Source of the DNA: Bacteroidota bacterium
GTDB lineage: Bacteria; Bacteroidota; Bacteroidia; Cytophagales; Cyclobacteriaceae
DNA length: 64,000 nt
Direction of reading: 5' to 3'
NCBI GenBank assembly: GCA_018266435.1
Contig: JAFEAL010000008.1
Coordinates: 62,001 to 126,000 of the forward strand
Part shown: positions 42,471 to 51,907 of the stretch, in pieces
Position numbering within the stretch: the first letter of the stretch is position 1
Layout of the letters: every line of letters starts with the position of its first letter
Notes under the pieces: generated by a model
Told to the model about the DNA's origin: nothing
The model's input: the letters and a program-made list of their open reading frames with translations, nothing else
The model's database searches: none
Made by a program: the position numbers and the translations under genes

Positions 42471-43370
42471 ATGAAAAAAGTTAAAAATTTAGCAGTCATT
42501 GGCTTGTTATTGTTTCCCTGGTTAGCGCAGTCGCAAGACTATACCTTTCGGGTGCTGGCCAACAAGGGTACAAATGAAGTGAAATCGGGCGATTCCTGGC
42601 AGCCTGTTAAAACCGGAGCGCAACTTAAAAAAGGAGATGAACTGAGGATCTCAGAAAATGCTTCTGTGGGCTTGGTTCACGTTACCGGAAAACCGATGGA
42701 AGTAAAACAGGCAGGAAATTACAAAGTAGATGATCTGTCGGCCAAAGTAGGAAGCGGATCAAGTGTTCTCAACAAATACACCGATTTCATTTTGAGCAGC
42801 AACTCGCCCGAAGCCAAGAAAAACAGATTAATTGCAACCGGGGGCGTTCACCGCGGAGTGGAAGATATTAAAGTATTTCTTCCTGAAAGCCAGTTTGGCC
42901 AAGTGTTCGATCCTACTGTGTTCGTAAGTTGGGGAGCATCCAAAGCTTCACCTCCCTACGTTGTTTCGGTAAAAAATATGTTTGGCGATGTACTCTCAGA
43001 AACAGTGACCCCCGAAAAACTGGTTCAACTTGACCTGAATGATCCCAAGTATGCCAAAGAAACTCCCGTACTGGTAGAGGTTCGCTCTAAAGCCGATGGA
43101 AAAAGTAACTCTACCTCGCACGCCATCACCCGCCTGACAGGCGAGCGCTACAACGAAATGAAAAAACAATTGGATGCTGACCTGGCTGACTTGAAAGAAG
43201 AGACTGCTTTCAACGAATACCTGAAAGCATCTGTTTTTGAACAAAAGAAATTATACATCGATGCCATCGCCAGCTATGAAAAAGCAATGAAACTGGATCC
43301 TCAAAATCCCACTTACAAAGAAGGCTATGAGGAATTTCTGCTGCGCAACAAAATGAAGACTGACAAATAA
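42471..43370 (+). CDS. Exported FecR-like protein with terminal TPR motif
   Basis: Periplasmic protein (299 aa). The signal peptide is about 1-22 (ending AQSQ). Residues 23-105 look like a FecR domain: VLANKGTNEVKSGDSWQPVKTGAQLKKGDELRISENASVGLVHVTGK. The middle is beta-rich (VFVSWGASKASPPYVVSVKNMFGD). The end (about 252-293) carries one TPR-like repeat, LYIDAIASYEKAMKLDPQNPTYKEGYEEFLL. Pairing of FecR-like and CHASE2 proteins is known in many bacteria. It is followed by a strong terminator. Confidence 0.82.
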   Translation: MKKVKNLAVIGLLLFPWLAQSQDYTFRVLANKGTNEVKSGDSWQPVKTGAQLKKGDELRISENASVGLVHVTGKPMEVKQAGNYKVDDLSAKVGSGSSVLNKYTDFILSSNSPEAKKNRLIATGGVHRGVEDIKVFLPESQFGQVFDPTVFVSWGASKASPPYVVSVKNMFGDVLSETVTPEKLVQLDLNDPKYAKETPVLVEVRSKADGKSNSTSHAITRLTGERYNEMKKQLDADLADLKEETAFNEYLKASVFEQKKLYIDAIASYEKAMKLDPQNPTYKEGYEEFLLRNKMKTDK

Positions 43371-43395
43371 TAACATCAGGTTATAAATCACGCGA

Positions 43396-43422
43396 AGCCC
43401 CGACTGGTTCGGGGCTTTTTAT
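43396..43422 (+). terminator. Rho-independent terminator after the FecR-like gene
   Basis: An 8-bp perfect stem (AGCCCCGA / TCGGGGCT) with loop CTGGT, followed by TTTTT. It ends the CHASE2/FecR unit just ahead of the sucD promoter. Confidence 0.92.
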
Positions 43423-43425
43423 TTC

Positions 43426-43455
43426 TTGGCTGACCAAAGAATTATTTTAATTTTG
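43426..43455 (+). promoter_or_regulatory. Promoter of sucD
   Basis: TTG at 43426-43428, a 19-base spacer and TAATTTTG at 43448-43455 match the Bacteroidota consensus exactly. Predicted start of transcription is about 15 bases before the ATG at 43476. Confidence 0.75.
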
Positions 43456-43475
43456 CTTCTCTTAACCAATCTAAT

Positions 43476-44351
43476 ATGAGTGTACTGGTCAACAAAAATT
43501 CACGGGTTATCGTGCAGGGATTTACCGGCTCTGAGGGTTCGTTCCATGCCGGACAAATGATAGAATACGGCACCAATGTAGTGGGCGGAGTAACCCCGGG
43601 CAAAGGCGGCCAAGTGCATTTAGGTCGCCCGGTTTTCAATACGGTAAAAGAGGCTGTGGAAAAAACCGGAGCCGATGTGTCCATCATTTTTGTGCCTCCT
43701 GCTTTCGCAGCCGATTCGATCATGGAAGCCGTGGATGCCGGCATCAAAGTGATTGTCGCCATTACTGAGGGTATTCCGGTAAAAGACATGATGATTGCCA
43801 AACAGTACGTAAAAACACACGGTGCCACACTGATCGGGCCAAACTGCCCGGGAGTGATTACACCGGGCGAAGCCAAAGTAGGCATCATGCCCGGATTTGT
43901 TTTCAAAAAAGGAAAAATAGGAATTGTATCAAAGTCCGGCACACTGACCTACGAAGCAGCCGACCAGATTGTAAAAGCAGGGCTTGGAATCACCACAGCC
44001 ATCGGCATTGGCGGTGACCCGATTATTGGCACACCCACTAAAGATGCGGTAGAGTTGCTGATGAACGACCCCGAAACGGAAGGCATTGTAATGATCGGTG
44101 AGATAGGCGGAAATTATGAGCCGGTAGCTGCACGATGGATTAAAGAAACCGGAAATAAAAAACCCGTAGTTGGTTTTATTGCAGGCCAAACCGCGCCTCC
44201 CGGAAGAAGGATGGGCCATGCCGGTGCCATTATTGGCGGAGCAGAAGATACGGCCGAAGCAAAAATGAAAGTAATGCGCGAGTGTGGCATTCATGTAGTC
44301 GAATCACCCGCGCTCATTGGCGACACCATGCTCAAGGCTTTGGGAAAATAA
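43476..44351 (+). CDS. sucD: Succinyl-CoA synthetase, alpha subunit
   Basis: Alpha subunit of the TCA-cycle enzyme that interconverts succinyl-CoA and succinate with nucleotide formation (291 aa, usual length). Motifs: [20 protein letters not shown] (CoA-binding Rossmann part), [30 protein letters not shown] and the active-site histidine in [15 protein letters not shown]. The beta-subunit gene sucC is not adjacent, which is common in Bacteroidota. It has its own promoter. Confidence 0.97.
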   Translation: MSVLVNKNSRVIVQGFTGSEGSFHAGQMIEYGTNVVGGVTPGKGGQVHLGRPVFNTVKEAVEKTGADVSIIFVPPAFAADSIMEAVDAGIKVIVAITEGIPVKDMMIAKQYVKTHGATLIGPNCPGVITPGEAKVGIMPGFVFKKGKIGIVSKSGTLTYEAADQIVKAGLGITTAIGIGGDPIIGTPTKDAVELLMNDPETEGIVMIGEIGGNYEPVAARWIKETGNKKPVVGFIAGQTAPPGRRMGHAGAIIGGAEDTAEAKMKVMRECGIHVVESPALIGDTMLKALGK

Positions 44352-44447
44352 AATCAGTTAGAAACTTTAGTCAGGCATTTTCTTTGAGGGGGCTGTGTTA
44401 TTAGTAAGAGATCAGAAAACTTCCTGACGAGAGGTTACCCCTGAGTA

Positions 44448-46901
44448 TTAATGTTGAATGAGAATCTGTTTTTGCCTCACTGCTTCCCTGTACACTACAT
44501 TGAGATAATACAGGTCGGATGGCAATCCTAATAACGGAACGGATACAGTGCAGTTAGATGACTGAGTTGAGTATACACGTTGACCTGACTTGTTAAACAG
44601 CATTATTTGACAAGGCTGTGGGAGTGTTACAGATGCTATACTTTGTGTGCTATCTACTACATTTACCGTTAAAGAAGTGCTTGCAGGATTGGGGAAAACT
44701 GCGACTGACATCATTTGACCTCCTCCACCCGAACAATTTGAAATTGCTGCGATATATTTTTTATTAATACTTCCACACGCGTTTGATGTAGTCAAAGTAA
44801 AATACGTTGTGCCTGCTGCGTCAGCCAAAAGGTTCACATAAGTCCCCGAACCAGATACCTCAAGAATCGAAGGATTTCCAGAAGCCCACGCGTAGGTTGA
44901 TGCACCGCCAACTGTATTAACGTTAGCAATTACCGTTGCTCCAACACAGAATGGTGGATTATTAATGTTTTTGTTTAGAGAACCCGGTGATGCAGGTTGA
45001 CCAATCCAAATTGGTACGGTCACTGTTGTATTACATCCAGCACCAGTTACTAACGCACTTACAATAACCTGTCCACTATAGGAATTTACTCGCGTTGCTA
45101 CTCCACTTGTAGAATTGATTGTGAGACCTGAAGTATTGCTTGAAGACCAAGAAACTGTTGAATTTACAGGATTATTTACGGTAAAAGTACCTGAGGCACA
45201 TAAAGGGGATGACGTTACAATGGGCGAACTTGTTCCTGAATACGCAGCTCCGACCCCAACCGAATACCACGCGCTCGTAACTTGTGCGACTTCGTTAGAT
45301 GCTGTGCCGTACAAATCAGTGGCTGCACTTATCATTGCAGTTCTTGCCCCTAAATAATTCGAACCGGAAGTCAAATAATATAATTCTGCCCTATAAACTA
45401 TACTTGCAGCCTTGTCACTTGTTATCCCAAAAACCGAATATGACGGATTGCCTGAATTGTCATCAATAAACCCACAACCTCCCACTGAAAGGAGATAAAA
45501 CCAATGGCTTAGTACAGTGGAGTTGGTGTGTGGTTCACCATTCTCATCCCAAAATTGACCTTGATATGTCGTGGGATAACCACCGGTAACGCTTTTGTAG
45601 TTATCACCCCCAGTTTTAGGATTCGAGAGTGACCGTAAGCATGGTGATCCATCGGCCATCACTTCTTCTCCAATTTCCCACATTTGTTTGCTCGGTGCAG
45701 CCCAATGTTCGATTACCGCTGCCCAAATATCACTTAGGCCTTCGTTTAATGCTAACGCCTCGCCACTCCCCCCAGCCAAGTTGCAAGTGTATTGGCAAAC
45801 GCCATGGCCAGTTTCATGAGCAATTATATCTAATGATACAAGGGGATAGAAACTAATCCCGTCACCGTCCCCATAGAACATTGATGCGTTAGGCGGATTC
45901 CAAAACGAATTAGCATAATTTGAAGAAAAATGGACGTAATTATTTAAAGGGAGGCCATTGTTATCAAGGCTGTTTCGATTTTGCACTGATTTCCAGTAGT
46001 TCAGTATTTGTTGAGAGGCCCAATGCACATCTAAAGCAGCATTGTCTTTATTCGAATCGTTATACTCAGCCGCAGTCCAATTATTATCATTATCAGTAAA
46101 GTCGATAGCTGAGGAAGTCGTGGTATAGTCTGTTGAATGTTGAAAATTCAATGTAGTAACATTAACACTGTTCAAAACCTCTCGCAACCTGAACGCACCG
46201 TTATACGAATCTGTTGTGATGGTTTGTGTTCCGCTATATCGTGTTGCTGCCGTTCCAGTTGAGTTCGCCTTACAAATAAAGGAACTTTTTCTAACCGTCT
46301 CGCCAGTTTGTGCGTCAACGTATACGTTTTCAAATAAGGTAGGGTCAATTGCGGCAACCGCAAATTTCCAGCACAATACAAAGCCAGCCGTCTCCGCTTT
46401 TCCGGGTGCAAAGACGAGTTCTGCTTTGGGATAATTTGAATCCTTTGAGGTCACCCAGGAGTATTTCTTCGCGTTAATAACTCTAAGCGCATTAGATAGT
46501 GCTTTGCCTGAGTCTATGTGTGGAGAAATATTGCCAGTTGTTATTTTAGCAAGTGCCCCATTGACTGTTTGGATATTCGAGAACCTTATATGAACAGAAT
46601 ATGAAGACCCCTCTACCTTTATGCCATTGAAATAGTGCTGATAAAACTGGTGAGTGTACCCCAATTCGTCCGTCTCTGTCCTTACTATGGAAAAGCTATC
46701 CCCATGTCCAAGCCTCAATAATGATCTAAGGAATTGAGTGTCCGGAGCATGTGATGAGCCTTCCCGAAAACGAACAAAAGTTATTTTAGAATTCTTATCT
46801 CTTTGTACTTCCAAAGTATCATTCTGGGCAAATAGGTAAACCTGAGAAAACACAAATATTATGCTCAAAAGGAATCGATTGGCAAGTGAGATTTGTATCA
46901 T
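44448..46901 (-). CDS. Thermolysin-like M4 metallopeptidase with T9SS C-terminal sorting domain
   Basis: Secreted zinc protease (817 aa). A signal peptide covers about 1-25 (ending LFAQ). The N-terminal propeptide (FTP/PepSY type) includes GYTHQFYQHYFNGIKVEGSSYSVHI. The M4 core has HETGHGVCQY (HExxH at 362-366) and NEGLSDIWAAVIEHW, where Glu is the third zinc ligand. Two PKD/Ig-like repeats follow (CASGTFTVNNPVNSTVSWSSSN and the SYAWASGNPSILEVSGSG area). The last 90 residues (MSVAVFPNPASTSLTVNV to the end) are the type A sorting domain for type IX secretion. Confidence 0.95.
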   Translation of the reverse strand: MIQISLANRFLLSIIFVFSQVYLFAQNDTLEVQRDKNSKITFVRFREGSSHAPDTQFLRSLLRLGHGDSFSIVRTETDELGYTHQFYQHYFNGIKVEGSSYSVHIRFSNIQTVNGALAKITTGNISPHIDSGKALSNALRVINAKKYSWVTSKDSNYPKAELVFAPGKAETAGFVLCWKFAVAAIDPTLFENVYVDAQTGETVRKSSFICKANSTGTAATRYSGTQTITTDSYNGAFRLREVLNSVNVTTLNFQHSTDYTTTSSAIDFTDNDNNWTAAEYNDSNKDNAALDVHWASQQILNYWKSVQNRNSLDNNGLPLNNYVHFSSNYANSFWNPPNASMFYGDGDGISFYPLVSLDIIAHETGHGVCQYTCNLAGGSGEALALNEGLSDIWAAVIEHWAAPSKQMWEIGEEVMADGSPCLRSLSNPKTGGDNYKSVTGGYPTTYQGQFWDENGEPHTNSTVLSHWFYLLSVGGCGFIDDNSGNPSYSVFGITSDKAASIVYRAELYYLTSGSNYLGARTAMISAATDLYGTASNEVAQVTSAWYSVGVGAAYSGTSSPIVTSSPLCASGTFTVNNPVNSTVSWSSSNTSGLTINSTSGVATRVNSYSGQVIVSALVTGAGCNTTVTVPIWIGQPASPGSLNKNINNPPFCVGATVIANVNTVGGASTYAWASGNPSILEVSGSGTYVNLLADAAGTTYFTLTTSNACGSINKKYIAAISNCSGGGGQMMSVAVFPNPASTSLTVNVVDSTQSIASVTLPQPCQIMLFNKSGQRVYSTQSSNCTVSVPLLGLPSDLYYLNVVYREAVRQKQILIQH

Positions 46902-46913
46902 AAAGTTCTTTAG

Positions 46914-47387
46914 TTATAGTTTTACACGAGATAAATAATAGTCATAGCAATCAGGACAAGTGTCCGACAGAATTAACATTCCATCCTTAATTTGTACTGC
47001 AAACAATTCAAATTGGATAGGATTAAGTGGCCAACTCATGACGTAGGCCCCGTAAGGTGCATAATTTGGTTTTTCCCAATTGATGGGAGTGTTTAAAGTT
47101 ATTTTTCCTGTATCAATTCGAATAAAAGTATCGGCCCATTGAAAATGAAATTCAAAATAAGTCGTATCAAAATCTGTCCTTTCAGTTCCCGTAAATCCAC
47201 CTATTTTGTAATTTAACTTCCAGTCCCCCGCTATATAGTACTTAATCGTATTTATCGATTTATTATAAAGTATTATGTTTTGCACGGTCTGAGGATTGGG
47301 CATTGAAATATTATCATTAGCGCAACCAACAACCAAAATAATAAATGGTACAATGGCAGATGAAAATGTTGGTCTAAAACGTTTCAT
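46914..47387 (-). CDS. Hypothetical lipoprotein
   Basis: A 157-aa protein with a lipoprotein signal (FIILVVGC, cysteine at about 22). The mature part is rich in aromatic residues and strands: NKSINTIKYYIAGDWKLNYKIGGFTGTERTDF, and ends with DTCPDCYDYYLSRVKL. It looks like a small beta-barrel of the lipocalin-like kind, but I do not recognise the family. It starts 12 bases before the M4 protease on the same strand, so the two may be cotranscribed. Confidence 0.75.
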   Translation of the reverse strand: MKRFRPTFSSAIVPFIILVVGCANDNISMPNPQTVQNIILYNKSINTIKYYIAGDWKLNYKIGGFTGTERTDFDTTYFEFHFQWADTFIRIDTGKITLNTPINWEKPNYAPYGAYVMSWPLNPIQFELFAVQIKDGMLILSDTCPDCYDYYLSRVKL

Positions 47388-48014
47388 TTTAAAATCTCAG
47401 TCTATAAAATTAACAGAAATTAGAAAACCGTTCAAATGCTAAAATGCAATGATTGAAATTTGCAAAAAAAGTAAAATCGACATCGCCCTTGATCTTATTG
47501 CCGATATTAAAAAACGATTGAAAATCCCCTTTCTTCAACCGGTGTGCTGAAAGCCTATTTTCATTGTCTTCCCATTTGGCTCTTCGATGAGCGGGATTTG
47601 AAAAAAAATGCAAATTCACCTTACTGATCCGAAAAGAGATGAACGGTGATCTTTCCTTCCGCCTCACCAACAGCACCTCTCACCCACAACGGCTTGCTTA
47701 TATACAAGTTCAACGCTATTTTGTAGAACATGCTTTTTTTGCGATGCAAAACAAGAACTTGGAATGGATCAGTGTCATGTGGTGGGTATGCAGAATGGAA
47801 TAAGTATATGACTTTGGTAATGATTGCACAACTATTCATTCAACAAGAGAAGCTTTCACATCGACTATAAACAAAGTACGGTAACTGCACAAGATGTAGT
47901 CAGAATAATAATCCTGATGACCCTACCACAGAAAAAGTTTCATCAAACGCTTCAACATATTATAACCAAAAACAAAACCCTATTTGCTAAAATCTGATAT
48001 TTGACAAAGTAGAG
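47388..48014. other. 627-bp region without a supported gene
   Basis: Two short minus-strand frames (47410-47676 and 47621-47839) overlap in different phases; neither has a recognisable domain. The pair could be one frameshifted remnant (for example PLWVRGAVGEAEG continuing as RSPFISFRISKVNLHFF). I see no tRNA, terminator or repeat that explains this interval. Confidence 0.4.
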
Positions 48015-48266
48015 CTAAAACGAAGCCCTAAACTCCTTCTCCAGATTCTGGTTGAGGTGGTTGAGGTTGTTGAATATTTGAAGTTGTTCCGGCTCACGGT
48101 CAATGTTATCGTTTTTGTAGATCACCTCTACAAAAAAACTTTTTACCATGTACAAAAAAATCTTGCGGTCATTGCGCACCCTTGATCCCAGCATGATGCC
48201 ATGCTCACGCAAATAGGCCAGTTGCTTGGCTAATGAAAAATATTTGAACCCCCAGTTGAACCACAT
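48015..48266 (-). CDS. Small conserved hypothetical protein
   Basis: An 83-aa soluble protein beginning MWFNWGFKYFSLAKQLAYLREHG, with the charged helical end LNHLNQNLEKEFRASF. The text looks like a real, constrained protein (aromatic-rich N-terminus, LGSRVRNDRKIFLYMVKSFFVEVIY). I believe similar proteins occur across Cytophagales, but no function is known. It has no signal or helix long enough to span a membrane. Confidence 0.65.
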   Translation of the reverse strand: MWFNWGFKYFSLAKQLAYLREHGIMLGSRVRNDRKIFLYMVKSFFVEVIYKNDNIDREPEQLQIFNNLNHLNQNLEKEFRASF

Positions 48267-48524
48267 ATAATTTTTGTTTCTGTTTTGCTTTTAATGCCAC
48301 AAATAACAAGGAAGTAAATCGCACTTTCAAAAATGAGTTTTTAGAGGCAGCTATGATGTACCCTTAAAACAGCACGCATCAGCAGGCAAACGTGCAAATC
48401 GTTTATTTCCTTACAAGTGATTTTATTCAAGAACCTAATTAATTACACTAAAAAAGGAAGTTTTTGTCTGTAATTTGAGATAAGTGCCGCTAAATCTTGC
48501 AACCTTAGGTTACTATCAAAATCC

Positions 48525-49895
48525 TTACAACAGGTCATTGGCTAAATTGGCCAGTTCGCTGCGCTCGCCTTTTTCAAGCGTGATGTGGGCATAGAGCTCG
48601 TGGTCTTTCAGCCGGTCAATCAGGTAAGATAACCCATTGCTTTGTGAGTCGAGGTAAGGCGTATCAATCTGGTGAATATCTCCGGTAAAAATGATTTTGG
48701 TGTTTTCGCCTGCCCGGGTGATGATGGTTTTCACCTCGTGCGGAGTAAGATTTTGCGCTTCATCTACGATAAAACAAATGTTAGAGAGGCTTCTTCCGCG
48801 TATGTAAGCCAGCGGGGTGATTACCAGCTTTTCGTTGTTTACCATTTCGGTAATCTTGGAATATTCTTTGTCGCTTTCGCTGTATTGATTTTGAATGAAC
48901 TTGAGGTTATCCCACAGCGGTTCCATGTAGGGGTTCAGTTTTGATTTGATGTCGCCCGGCAAGTAGCCGATGTCTTTGTTGCTGAGCGGCACAATGGGCC
49001 GTGCCAAATAAATCTGTTTATACTCCCTTTTTTGTTCCAAGGCCGCGGCCAGGGCAATCAATGTTTTTCCGGTGCCGGCCACGCCCTGCATTGATACCAG
49101 TTTGATTTCCGGCTTCAATACCGCATGGATGGCAAACGCTTGCTCCGCATTGCGCGGCTTGATGCCGTAGGCATTTCGTTTCTCCACTTGCTCTACCATG
49201 CCGTTGGCAGAATTGTAAAAAGCAAGGACTGATTTTTTGCCGTTGCGCAAAATGTAATAATGATTTTTTATGGGTTTCTCCCGGCCCAGCACTTCACCGG
49301 GCGGACAATATCCTTTTTCGTAAATCAGGTCAATAGCATCGGAGTCTGCATTATCTAACACCGTGCGGCCGGTATGCAGCGAACTGATGTTTTGAATTTT
49401 TCCGGTGGTGTAATCTTCGGCATTCAACCCCAGGGCTTTCGCTTTCAGTCGCAGGTTAATGTCTTTGCTTACCAAAATCACTCTCCTGCCTTTCTCTTCT
49501 TTTTGTAACAACAGCGCTGCATTCAAAATGCGGTGATCCGGTTTCTCTTCATTAAAGACTTTGTTGGCATCCATTCCGTTGATGCCGCCTGTGTCCATCA
49601 CCACTTTAAAGTTGCCTTTACTCTTTCCGTTGATGGGATTCCATTGGTGCAGCATCTGGCTTTTGGCCAGTTTGTCGATCAGACGGATGAACTCACGTGC
49701 CTCAAAATTCTTCGTGTCATTTCCTTTCTTGAAGTTGTCGAGTTCTTCCAATACGGTGATCGGTATGCCGATGTCGTGCTCATCAAAATTGAGGATGCTG
49801 TTGTGTTCAAAGATGATGACGGAGGTGTCGAGAACGAAGATTTTTTTCTCTGCTTTACCGGCAGGCAGATTTTTTTCTATTTTAGTTTTAGCCAT
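48525..49895 (-). CDS. PIN-PhoH fusion ATPase (PhoH2 type)
   Basis: Fusion of an N-terminal PIN endoribonuclease domain and a PhoH ATPase/helicase domain (456 aa). The PIN part has KIFVLDTSVIIFEH (first acidic residue at 23), PITVLEELDNFK and VSKDINLRLKAKALG (acidic at 145). The PhoH part has Walker A GVAGTGKT at 271-278, LARPIVPLSNKDIGYLPGD, RGRSLSNICFIVDEAQN and IIFTGDIHQID. Known PhoH2 proteins unwind and cut RNA, sometimes as toxins with a small upstream antitoxin. No antitoxin gene is evident: 49896-50130 holds no ORF on this strand. Confidence 0.93.
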   Translation of the reverse strand: MAKTKIEKNLPAGKAEKKIFVLDTSVIIFEHNSILNFDEHDIGIPITVLEELDNFKKGNDTKNFEAREFIRLIDKLAKSQMLHQWNPINGKSKGNFKVVMDTGGINGMDANKVFNEEKPDHRILNAALLLQKEEKGRRVILVSKDINLRLKAKALGLNAEDYTTGKIQNISSLHTGRTVLDNADSDAIDLIYEKGYCPPGEVLGREKPIKNHYYILRNGKKSVLAFYNSANGMVEQVEKRNAYGIKPRNAEQAFAIHAVLKPEIKLVSMQGVAGTGKTLIALAAALEQKREYKQIYLARPIVPLSNKDIGYLPGDIKSKLNPYMEPLWDNLKFIQNQYSESDKEYSKITEMVNNEKLVITPLAYIRGRSLSNICFIVDEAQNLTPHEVKTIITRAGENTKIIFTGDIHQIDTPYLDSQSNGLSYLIDRLKDHELYAHITLEKGERSELANLANDLL

Positions 49896-50013
49896 AGGCG
49901 AAGAAAGTGGTTAAAAAAATAGCGAAGACAAGTTCCTTATTGAGTTTACTGAAACCAACAAGATTGAACGGGTCTTCGCTTCATTCCTTATGTTGCATAA
50001 AACTAAACAAAAT

Positions 50014-50050
50014 AAATTACAGATTGCAAATCGGGGATTACAAATTACAG
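50014..50050. repeat. Degenerate direct repeat in the phoH/dipeptidase spacer
   Basis: AAATTACAG at 50014-50022 and 50042-50050, with intermediate AGATTGCAAATCGGGGATTAC, form a repeat with a 28-base period. It is of the spacer type and has no evident function. Confidence 0.45.
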
Positions 50051-50078
50051 GTGATTATTTTTTACGTTCGTATGGCTG

Positions 50079-50108
50079 TTGAAATAATCCGGTGAATCTG
50101 TAATTTTA
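50079..50108 (+). promoter_or_regulatory. Candidate promoter of the dipeptidase operon
   Basis: TTG at 50079-50081, a 19-base spacer and TAATTTTA at 50101-50108 (seven of eight consensus bases). Transcription would begin near 50114, 17 bases before the ATG. Confidence 0.6.
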
Positions 50109-50130
50109 ATTCCCTAAACCTCAACCCGTC

Positions 50131-50805
50131 ATGCACAAATTCCTAAGCATTGTTTTTCTTTTTTCCATCACTGCCGCAGCTCAAAATAAATATGGATTAA
50201 ACCCCTTGAAGCTGGACGCCTACAACGCTTCACTGCCATCCAATCCGGAAAAAGAATTAGTAGATCTTCAGAAGGCAATTCCTTCCCTTGTGCTGGACAT
50301 CCGTTATGCCACGGCAAATAATTTTACCGGTGCCAAAATTTATACGCTGGCCAAAGCCTATGCGCGGAAACCGGTGGCTGCAGCCCTGGCCAAAGCTCAA
50401 AAAGATTTTAACAAACTGGGTTACGGTATAAAAATTTACGATGCCTATCGTCCGTATTCAGCAACCATAAAATTTTTTGAAATCATGAAAGGCGATACTA
50501 CTTATGTGGCCAGCCCGTACAAGGGCTCAAAACACAACCGCGGCTGTGCGCTGGACATGACATTGATCGATTTGAAGACAAAACAAGAATTAAAAATGCC
50601 CACCGCTTATGATTCGCCCGTAAAAGAATCGTGGCCCACGGCTCCGGTGGCCGATCCTGAAATCAGAAAAAACCGCGATACGCTGATCTCGGTTATGCAC
50701 AAAAATGGTTTCCGTGTTTATGAAGCCGAGTGGTGGCACTTTGATTTCAACGGCTGGAAAAATTATGACGTGATGAACATCGATTTTGAAGAGCTTCAGA
50801 AATAA
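50131..50805 (+). CDS. D-alanyl-D-alanine dipeptidase, VanX/DdpX type
   Basis: M15 zinc dipeptidase (224 aa) that cleaves D-Ala-D-Ala. The signal peptide ends at AAAQ (about 18). Zinc ligands are visible as SKHNRGCALDM (His 135, Asp 142) and EAEWWHF (His 203, with catalytic Glu 200); Arg 107 lies in the conserved YDAYRPYSAT. The signal suggests peptidoglycan-derived substrates in the periplasm rather than vancomycin resistance; no vanH or vanA is present. It leads a four-gene operon. Confidence 0.93.
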   Translation: MHKFLSIVFLFSITAAAQNKYGLNPLKLDAYNASLPSNPEKELVDLQKAIPSLVLDIRYATANNFTGAKIYTLAKAYARKPVAAALAKAQKDFNKLGYGIKIYDAYRPYSATIKFFEIMKGDTTYVASPYKGSKHNRGCALDMTLIDLKTKQELKMPTAYDSPVKESWPTAPVADPEIRKNRDTLISVMHKNGFRVYEAEWWHFDFNGWKNYDVMNIDFEELQK

Positions 50806-50806
50806 G

Positions 50807-51904
50807 ATGGAAGCTCTTAACAAGCGGCTGCTCTCGTTGGATGTTATGCGGGGCGCAATCATGGTCTTACTTATGCTGGAAAGCACTGGCTTGTACGGCT
50901 ACCTGATCGAGGCTACAAACGAAAATTTTCTGCACTCGTTTTTCATTCAGTTTGAACATCACCCTTGGCATGGCTTGCGTTTTTGGGACTTGATCCAACC
51001 CGGATTCATGTTCATTGCCGGCACGGCCATGGCATTCTCCGTTCATGGCCAACAACAAAAAGGGATTACCTGGAATCAGTCATTTATTAAAACAACCAAG
51101 CGATCTGCGTGGCTCTTTTTCTGGGGTGTGCTCGACTATGCCGTTCGTCCGCAAGGGTTGTCATTTGAGCTGTGGGATGTACTCACACAACTTTCATTCA
51201 CCATGCTGGTTGCGTTCCTGATTTATCATTGGTCCTACCGTGCTCAATTTTTCTTCAGCATAGGCTTGCTGATCCTCACCGAACTGCTTTATCGTTTTGC
51301 TCACGTGCCCAACTTTGATCAACCGTTTACTGACCAACATAATTTTGGTAATTATATTGACCTGGTGCTCATGAACAAGATCAACAGCGGTGGTTGGGTA
51401 GCAATCAATTGCTTGCCAACAGCCGCCCACACCATTTGGGGAGCGATGGCAGGGAAATTATTGTTGTCCGGTAATTCTGGTTTCAAGAAAATAAAGTACC
51501 TGCTGATAGCCGGTACAATTGGGTTACTATCTGGTTATCTGCTCGACATCAGCTTTACGCCCATTATCAAACGCATTGCTACCAGTTCTTTTGTTTTTGC
51601 TTCCGCGGGCTGGTGCTTGCTTACACTCGTTTTTGTTTACTGGCTGATTGATATGAAAGGCAACAAAAAGTTTACTCATTTTTTTGTGGTCGTCAGCATG
51701 AACTCGTTGTTCATCTATCTCTTCATCGAAATTGTAGCCGGCCGTTGGTTTAACGGATACATCGGTGCCCTCACCCGTGGGTTGATGGCTTTTGTATCCC
51801 TCCCGCCATTGGCCATGAACCTAATCACCTCTCTGGTTATTTTTTTTATTGAGTGGAAAATGTGTGAGTTTCTTTTTAGAAAAAAAGTGTTTTTTAAAAT
51901 TTGA
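50807..51904 (+). CDS. DUF5009/heparan-alpha-glucosaminide acetyltransferase-like membrane protein
   Basis: Polytopic membrane protein (365 aa, about 10 helices) of the COG4299 type. It starts RLLSLDVMRGAIMVLLM and has FWDLIQPGFMFIAGTAMAFS and MNSLFIYLFIEIVAGRWF. Relatives include the human lysosomal acetyltransferase, which moves acetyl groups across the membrane onto glucosamine. Here the acceptor could be a cell-wall or LPS amino sugar; that is inference from the dipeptidase next door. Two bases after the dipeptidase stop sits the ATG at 50807. Confidence 0.82.
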   Translation: MEALNKRLLSLDVMRGAIMVLLMLESTGLYGYLIEATNENFLHSFFIQFEHHPWHGLRFWDLIQPGFMFIAGTAMAFSVHGQQQKGITWNQSFIKTTKRSAWLFFWGVLDYAVRPQGLSFELWDVLTQLSFTMLVAFLIYHWSYRAQFFFSIGLLILTELLYRFAHVPNFDQPFTDQHNFGNYIDLVLMNKINSGGWVAINCLPTAAHTIWGAMAGKLLLSGNSGFKKIKYLLIAGTIGLLSGYLLDISFTPIIKRIATSSFVFASAGWCLLTLVFVYWLIDMKGNKKFTHFFVVVSMNSLFIYLFIEIVAGRWFNGYIGALTRGLMAFVSLPPLAMNLITSLVIFFIEWKMCEFLFRKKVFFKI

Positions 51905-51907
51905 ATT

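Noticed and set aside
49855..49875. CTGCCTGCCGG encoding LPAGKAE in the PIN-PhoH N-terminus
   Set aside because: Resembles the arms of the in-gene repeats, but no proper second arm is present; the outer CTGC/GCAG match is too short.
50131..50805. Vancomycin-resistance dipeptidase
   Set aside because: The enzyme is VanX-like, but it carries a signal peptide and there is no vanH, vanA or vanRS nearby, so resistance is not supported.
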